Below, piece after piece: positions 31,048-34,870 of a stretch of 34,870 bases of DNA (position 1 is its first letter; each line of letters begins with the position of its first letter). The position numbers were made by a program, and so were the translations under genes. The stretch comes from CAZYVU01 sp964651435 (GTDB taxonomy: Bacteria; Desulfobacterota; Syntrophorhabdia; Syntrophorhabdales; CAYQXL01): the NCBI GenBank assembly GCA_964651435.1, contig CAZYVU010000034.1, forward strand, positions 1 through 34,870. The letters run 5' to 3'. The notes beneath the pieces were generated by a model. It worked only from the letters and a program-made list of their open reading frames with translations. It did no database searches and was not told the origin of the DNA.

Positions 31048-32283
31048 ATGCTGGTTGTGCAAAAGTATGGAGGAACTTCTGTAAGAGACTTGGAGCGGAT
31101 AGCAAACGTGGCGCGGAAGGCCATCGTCTACAAAGAGCGCGGCTGGGATGTGGTCGTTGTTGTCTCGGCCATGTCGGGCGAAACGGACCGGCTGCTGAAC
31201 ATGGCCAATACCATCGGCAAGTTTCCCGATGAAAGGGAAGTCGATGTGCTCATCTCCACAGGCGAGCAGGTGACATCGGCCCTACTTGCCATCACGATCA
31301 AGGAGATGGGCGGCGACGCGGTGTCTGTCCTTGGAGACCAGGTGAAGATCGTCACCGATTCGAGCTTCGGCAAGGCAAGAATCCTTGACGTGGAACAGGA
31401 CAAAATCGCGACAGAGCTCAAGAGGGGTCGCATCGTCGTCGTTCCCGGATTTCAGGGTGTCGACGAAGACGGCAATATCACGACATTGGGAAGGGGCGGC
31501 TCGGACACTACGGGTGTGGCCCTGGCGGCGGCCCTCAAGGCGGACCTTTGTGAAATTTACACTGATGTCGACGGTGTCTACACGACGGACCCCAACATCT
31601 GCGAAAAGGCACGCAGGCTCGACAGGATATCATATGATGAGATGCTCGAAATGGCGAGCCTGGGCGCCAAGGTGCTCCAGATTCGTTCGGTAGAGCTTGC
31701 CAAAAAATATAACGTTCCCATACTCGTCAAGTCTTCTCTTGTTGACGGCAAGGGAACACTTGTCTGCAAGGAGGATGAGATGTCGATGGAAAAAGTCGTA
31801 ATTTCCGGCGTAACGCACAACAAGAACGAAGCCAAGATCACCGTAAGCAAGGTGCCGGACCAGCCCGGTGTCGCCTCGAACCTTTTTTCGGCCCTTTCGG
31901 ATGCCAACATCGTCGTCGACATGATTGTGCAGAACGTGAGCCATAACAACTACAACGACATTACGTTCACCACGGCCAAGGCCGATGCCAAGAAGGCCTA
32001 CAAGATTATGGACGAGGCGGCCCGCCAGGTAGGCGCCGAGAGCGTGGCCATCGATGAGGATATTGCCAAGGTATCCATAGTCGGCTCCGGTATGCGCTCC
32101 CACGCGGGAATCGCATCGAAGATGTTTACGCTCCTGGCAGCCGAAGGGATCAATATCGAGCTGATCAGCACCTCTGAAATCAAGATATCTTGCGTCATAG
32201 ACAGCAAGTACGGCGAGCTGGCCGTTCGGGCCTTGCACAAAGGCTTCGGCCTCGATGCCGAAGACATTGAGGAGGAGCGTTGA
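31048..32283 (+). CDS. lysC: Aspartate kinase
   Basis: A 411-residue aspartokinase, first enzyme of the lysine, threonine, methionine and isoleucine pathways. It has the kinase motif VVQKYGGTSV (3-12), STGEQVTSALL, and GRGGSDTTGVALAAALKA in the catalytic half (about 1-250), then two ACT domains (about 262-340 and 343-411), the usual site of lysine or threonine feedback. The sequence SVEKVVISGVT-like junction and VSHNNYNDITFT are typical. GGAGGTA precedes the ATG. Its stop overlaps the cimA TTG by 4 nt. Confidence 0.97.
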   Translation: MLVVQKYGGTSVRDLERIANVARKAIVYKERGWDVVVVVSAMSGETDRLLNMANTIGKFPDEREVDVLISTGEQVTSALLAITIKEMGGDAVSVLGDQVKIVTDSSFGKARILDVEQDKIATELKRGRIVVVPGFQGVDEDGNITTLGRGGSDTTGVALAAALKADLCEIYTDVDGVYTTDPNICEKARRLDRISYDEMLEMASLGAKVLQIRSVELAKKYNVPILVKSSLVDGKGTLVCKEDEMSMEKVVISGVTHNKNEAKITVSKVPDQPGVASNLFSALSDANIVVDMIVQNVSHNNYNDITFTTAKADAKKAYKIMDEAARQVGAESVAIDEDIAKVSIVGSGMRSHAGIASKMFTLLAAEGINIELISTSEIKISCVIDSKYGELAVRALHKGFGLDAEDIEEER

Positions 32284-33851
32284 GGGTTGAGTTTTACGAC
32301 ACAACCTTGAGGGATGGGGCGCAGTCTGAAGATATCGCCTTTTCCCTGACGGACAAGCTGCGCATAACGGAAAAGCTCGATGAGTTCGGCATTCATTACA
32401 TCGAGGGGGGATGGCCCGGCTCGAACCCGAGGGACCTTCAGTATTTCCGGGAGGTGAAGAGGCTCAACCTGCGGCACTCTTGCGTGGCTGCCTTTACAAG
32501 CACCATCAGGGCCGATGTTCTTCCCCGGGACGACGAGAATATGAAGGCCGTCGAAGAGGCCGATACGGAATGCGTTACCATCGTCGGGAAAAGTTGGGAC
32601 CTCCATGTTCGTGAAGCCCTTCGGGTGACCCTGGATAAGAACCTCAAGATGGTGGCCGAAACGATCGGCTATCTGAAAAAGGCCGGGAGGACCGTCTTCT
32701 TTGACGCCGAACATTTTTTCGACGGCTTTAAGAGCAACAGCGCCTATGCGCTCAAGGTCATACGGGCTGCCGCCAATGCGGGCGCCGACGTGATCGTGCT
32801 CTGCGACACGAACGGAGGGACCATGCCGTTCCAGGTGGAGGCCATCGTGAGGAAGGCCCGGGAGAGCGTCGCAACGCCGCTTGGCATTCACACGCATAAC
32901 GACACGGAGATGGCCGTGGCCAACTCCGTGGTTGCCGTTCACGGCGGCTGTACGCACGTCCAGGGGACTATTAACGGATATGGAGAGCGATGCGGAAATG
33001 CCAACCTCTGTTCGATCATCCCGAACGTGATCCTCAAAATGGGCCATGAGGGAATCGAGCCCGACAGGTTGAAGCATCTAAGGGAGCTATCCCTCTTTGT
33101 GGACGAGATGGCCAATTTCATCCCCGATAAACACCGCGCCTACGTGGGAGAGAGCGCCTTCGCGCACAAGGGCGGAATACATGTCAGCGCCATACGCAAG
33201 AACTCCCAGACCTACGAGCATATCCCTCCCGAGCTTGTGGGAAACACGCAAAGGGTCCTCATATCGGACCTCTCGGGAGAGAGCAACATTCTTTTCAAGG
33301 CCAAGGAGTTTAATATCGACATCGAGAAGGACAAGAAGCTCGCCAAAGAGGTGCTGAAAAAGGTAAAGGAGCTGGAGATGTACGGATACCAGTTCGAGGG
33401 CGCCGAAGGCTCATTGGAGCTTCTGATGAAGAAGGCCCTGAACATCCACAGGGAGTATTTTCACCTCGTGGGTTTTCGGGTAATTGTGGAAAAACAGCAC
33501 AAGTCCGAACCCTTCTCCGAGGCAACGATTATGGTCAGGGTCGGCGACAAGGTGGAGCATACGGCCGCCTTCGGCAAGGGCCCGGTAAACGCCCTCGATG
33601 CGGCGCTGCGGAAGGCCCTTGACAAGTTTTATCCCGTGCTCAAGGAGACAAACCTGGTGGACTACAAGGTGCGCGTGCTAAGCACCAAGGAGGGGACGGC
33701 GGCGCCGACAAGGGTGCTCATCGAGAGCTCCGACGGAAAAAGGGCCTGGGGAACCGTCGGGGTCTCCGACAATATCATCGAGGCCAGTTGGCAGGCCCTT
33801 GTGGACGGTATCGATTACAAGCTGCTTCTTGAGGAGGAAAAAAACCGGTGA
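32280..33851 (+). CDS. cimA: (R)-citramalate synthase
   Basis: A 523-residue enzyme condensing pyruvate and acetyl-CoA to citramalate, the start of the threonine-independent isoleucine route. The TIM barrel (about 1-290) has DTTLRDGAQSED (7-18), HTHND (204-208) and NGYGERCGN (232-240); GGIHVSAI follows in the linker. The C-terminal LeuA regulatory domain (about 395-515) probably binds isoleucine. IEGGWPGSNP (41-50) marks CimA rather than 2-isopropylmalate or homocitrate synthase. The start is TTG, overlapping the lysC stop, with GAGGAG upstream. A separate LeuA-domain gene follows at once. Confidence 0.95.
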   Translation: MRVEFYDTTLRDGAQSEDIAFSLTDKLRITEKLDEFGIHYIEGGWPGSNPRDLQYFREVKRLNLRHSCVAAFTSTIRADVLPRDDENMKAVEEADTECVTIVGKSWDLHVREALRVTLDKNLKMVAETIGYLKKAGRTVFFDAEHFFDGFKSNSAYALKVIRAAANAGADVIVLCDTNGGTMPFQVEAIVRKARESVATPLGIHTHNDTEMAVANSVVAVHGGCTHVQGTINGYGERCGNANLCSIIPNVILKMGHEGIEPDRLKHLRELSLFVDEMANFIPDKHRAYVGESAFAHKGGIHVSAIRKNSQTYEHIPPELVGNTQRVLISDLSGESNILFKAKEFNIDIEKDKKLAKEVLKKVKELEMYGYQFEGAEGSLELLMKKALNIHREYFHLVGFRVIVEKQHKSEPFSEATIMVRVGDKVEHTAAFGKGPVNALDAALRKALDKFYPVLKETNLVDYKVRVLSTKEGTAAPTRVLIESSDGKRAWGTVGVSDNIIEASWQALVDGIDYKLLLEEEKNR

Positions 33852-34333
33852 AGCGCTTTCTGAATATCCGGGACGCCACGAAAGAACTGACGATGCTGAG
33901 GTCCCTCAAGACCTATCGCCGTCCTTTCGAAGTGCTTGGCACCTACCGGCTTATCGATGATGGGGTGAGGCCGGAGGCAACGGTCGTCGTCAATAGCGAC
34001 AACGAAACGATCCATGAGGCGGCAACGGGTGTTGGTCCCGTGGACGCCCTGGCGAATGCGCTGAAGAAATCGCTGGCGAGCATATTTCCGGTTATCGAGG
34101 GCATCAAGCTCGTCGATTTTTCGTCGCGCATCTACGATTCCAGATGGGGAACGGCTGCCAAGGTTGAGGTGTCCATCATCTTCACCGACGGCACAGAAAT
34201 CTGGAGTGTTTCTGCCTTCTCGGAAAATATTAACATGGCGTCCTTCCTGGCGCTGCTGGATGGGTTTGAGTATGCCATCGTAGCTAAAAAAAGTGACCCC
34301 CCTCCCGACGCACAGCCGGCCGCGCAGGCTTGA
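33848..34333 (+). CDS. Stand-alone LeuA/CimA allosteric-domain protein
   Basis: A 161-residue protein with no catalytic barrel. Residues about 25-148 align with the C-terminal regulatory domain of the adjacent CimA: GVGPVDALANALKKSL versus GKGPVNALDAALRKAL, then KLVDFSSRIYD and WGTAAKVEVSIIFTDG versus LVDYKVRVLST and GTAAPTRVLIESSDG, and similar alanine/leucine-rich closing helices. The tail is Pro/Ala/Asp-rich. The gene starts at GTG overlapping the cimA stop by 4 nt, so it is made with CimA. It may form mixed dimers with CimA or bind its own amino-acid ligand to tune flux; this is inference. It is complete and not a broken leuA. Confidence 0.85.
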   Translation: MKRFLNIRDATKELTMLRSLKTYRRPFEVLGTYRLIDDGVRPEATVVVNSDNETIHEAATGVGPVDALANALKKSLASIFPVIEGIKLVDFSSRIYDSRWGTAAKVEVSIIFTDGTEIWSVSAFSENINMASFLALLDGFEYAIVAKKSDPPPDAQPAAQA

Positions 34334-34359
34334 CGGTGAGGAAGGGAAGGGCTTATATT
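34330..34359 (+). promoter_or_regulatory. Sigma70-type promoter for the FmdB-type gene
   Basis: TTGACG (34330-34335, five of six) and TATATT (34354-34359, five of six) are 18 bp apart; using TTATAT one base earlier gives 17 bp. The -35 overlaps the stop codon of the preceding gene. It has the same layout as the promoter at 6090-6119. Transcription would begin near 34366. Confidence 0.62.
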
Positions 34360-34393
34360 ATAAGGCAGCGAAGTTTTAGGAGGTAGGAGAACA

Positions 34394-34726
34394 ATGCCCA
34401 TCTATGAGTATGAGTGTACGGGGTGCGGAAAGACGTTTGAAATCTTTCAGAAGATTGGGGACGAGCCTTTGAAGGAATGCAGGGTCTGCAAGGGCAGGCT
34501 TCAGAAGCTCATCTCCAACTGCGCCTTCCATCTGAAAGGTAGCGGATGGTACGTCACCGACTACAAAAAACCCATCGATACGGCGCGCGGCACCGGCAGC
34601 GGGGGCAACGGCAAGAAGACGGAGGACAAGCCTTCTACCGAGAGCACGACAACGACCTCGCCTGTCGAAGCAAAGAAGGAGAGCACCGGCGACACTGCGA
34701 CTGTCTCAGGCACGCCAAGCACATAA
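34394..34726 (+). CDS. FmdB-family zinc-ribbon protein
   Basis: A 110-residue protein of the FmdB/putative regulatory protein family. The N-terminal ribbon MPIYEYECTGCGKTFE carries CTGC and then CRVC (C8, C11, C29, C32), a single zinc site, followed by ISNCAFHLKGSGWYVTDY, the second family signature. The remaining 50 residues are a Ser/Thr/Lys/Gly-rich low-complexity tail. Members are often annotated as regulators of formamidase, but the general role is unknown. AGGAGGT lies 9 nt before the ATG and a clear promoter precedes it, so it is transcribed separately from cimA. Confidence 0.9.
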   Translation: MPIYEYECTGCGKTFEIFQKIGDEPLKECRVCKGRLQKLISNCAFHLKGSGWYVTDYKKPIDTARGTGSGGNGKKTEDKPSTESTTTTSPVEAKKESTGDTATVSGTPST

Positions 34727-34735
34727 AAGAACTAT

Positions 34736-34805
34736 GGGGTCAGGTCTTGCAATATCAGTTTTTGAGTCCGGTCGCAGAAAAACTGATATTGCAAGACCTG
34801 ACCCC
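34736..34805. repeat. Perfect 28-bp inverted repeat, putative palindromic transposable or REP-type element
   Basis: The arms 34736-34763 (beginning GGGGTCAGGTCTTGCAATAT) and 34778-34805 are exact reverse complements across 28 bp, with a 14-nt centre (34764-34777). Each arm ends in GGGGTCAGG at the outer edge and a five-base A or T run at the inner edge. The outer GGGGTCAGGTCTTGCA motif resembles sequences I recall next to REP-associated Y1 transposases in many bacteria, so this may be a mobile non-autonomous element. If transcribed it folds into a very stable hairpin 16 nt before the ribosome site of the next gene. Confidence 0.85.
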
Positions 34806-34832
34806 AAAAGTTAAAGGTTTTGGAGGAATAGA

Positions 34833-34870
34833 ATGAATGTAGGGGAAAAGGTAAAATTTACCTTTGCAAA
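34833..34870 (+). CDS. Start of an unidentified gene, truncated by the window edge
   Basis: An ATG at 34833 preceded by GGAGG (34822-34826, spacing 6) opens a frame reading MNVGEKVKFTFA with no stop to the end of the window. Only 12 residues are visible, too few to name a family. It lies 27 nt after the 28-bp inverted repeat and in the direction of the preceding genes. Confidence 0.7.
   Translation, partial: MNVGEKVKFTFA

Noticed and set aside
34736..34805. 28-bp inverted repeat as a rho-independent terminator for the FmdB-type gene
   Set aside because: The stem is far longer and less GC-biased than a terminator, no U-run follows the right arm, and the next gene's ribosome site follows at once. 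A mobile or REP-type palindrome fits better, though some termination cannot be ruled out.
1..34870. tRNA or rRNA genes
   Set aside because: I looked in the gaps for T-loop GGTTCGAATCC-like segments and acceptor-stem pairs and saw none; the gaps are mostly too short.

Overview
The window reads as a core-chromosome segment of a GC-rich, Gram-negative-type anaerobe. Gene order, the citramalate route to isoleucine, a homocysteine/sulfur-type ferredoxin cassette and the intergenic repeat style point to a deltaproteobacterium-like (Desulfobacterota, possibly syntrophic) lineage. That placement is inference from gene content and synteny; no rRNA or tRNA gene is visible to settle it. Apart from a cut-off cas3 at the left edge and one flavoprotein near 21.3-22.1 kb, every gene lies on the + strand. 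Genes are tightly packed, with many 1-40 nt overlaps and several GTG or TTG starts.

Layout. (1) 1-295, minus: N-terminal 98 residues of a Cas3 HD nuclease, running off the window, so a type I CRISPR-Cas locus probably lies to the left. (2) 296-560: divergent promoter region with a perfect 10-bp dyad. (3) 561-5722: soluble PAS histidine kinase, UPF0280 protein, NIL-domain ferredoxin, NifS-type cysteine desulfurase, MtaB-type tRNA methylthiotransferase and YggT. The middle three look like a sulfur-transfer module. (4) 5758-6009: DUF167 protein. (5) 6090-13032: a strong sigma70-type promoter, then yceD-rpmF-plsX, an acyl-CoA dehydrogenase, a repeat-filled gap, then fabD-fabG-acpP-fabF-rpiB. fabH, usually found between plsX and fabD, is missing. 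(6) 13068-19114: glyA, dCMP deaminase, nrdR, ribD-ribE-ribBA-ribH, nusB. (7) 19111-21298: ilvE, a YacP-like NYN protein and a CBS-domain protein, converging on the minus-strand flavoprotein. (8) 22229-31027: HD protein, ftsH, folP, cdaA, cdaR(ybbR), pdxJ, acpS, bifunctional nnr, tsaE. glmM, often present between cdaR and pdxJ, is absent. (9) 31048-34726: lysC, cimA, a free-standing copy of the LeuA/CimA regulatory domain, and an FmdB zinc ribbon with its own promoter. (10) 34736-34805: a perfect 28-bp inverted repeat that looks like a small transposable or REP-type palindrome, just before the start of a truncated gene at 34833.

Functionally, most genes are housekeeping: fatty acid and phospholipid synthesis, one-carbon metabolism, deoxynucleotide control, riboflavin, folate, pyridoxal phosphate, c-di-AMP, NAD(P)HX repair, tRNA modification, and aspartate-family and branched-chain amino acids. 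The least ordinary items are the edge cas3, the UPF0280/NIL-ferredoxin/NifS cassette, the acyl-CoA dehydrogenase in the fabH slot, the solitary LeuA regulatory domain, the repeat-rich leader of acpS and the 28-bp palindrome. I did not find convincing evidence of a wholly new system inside the window.
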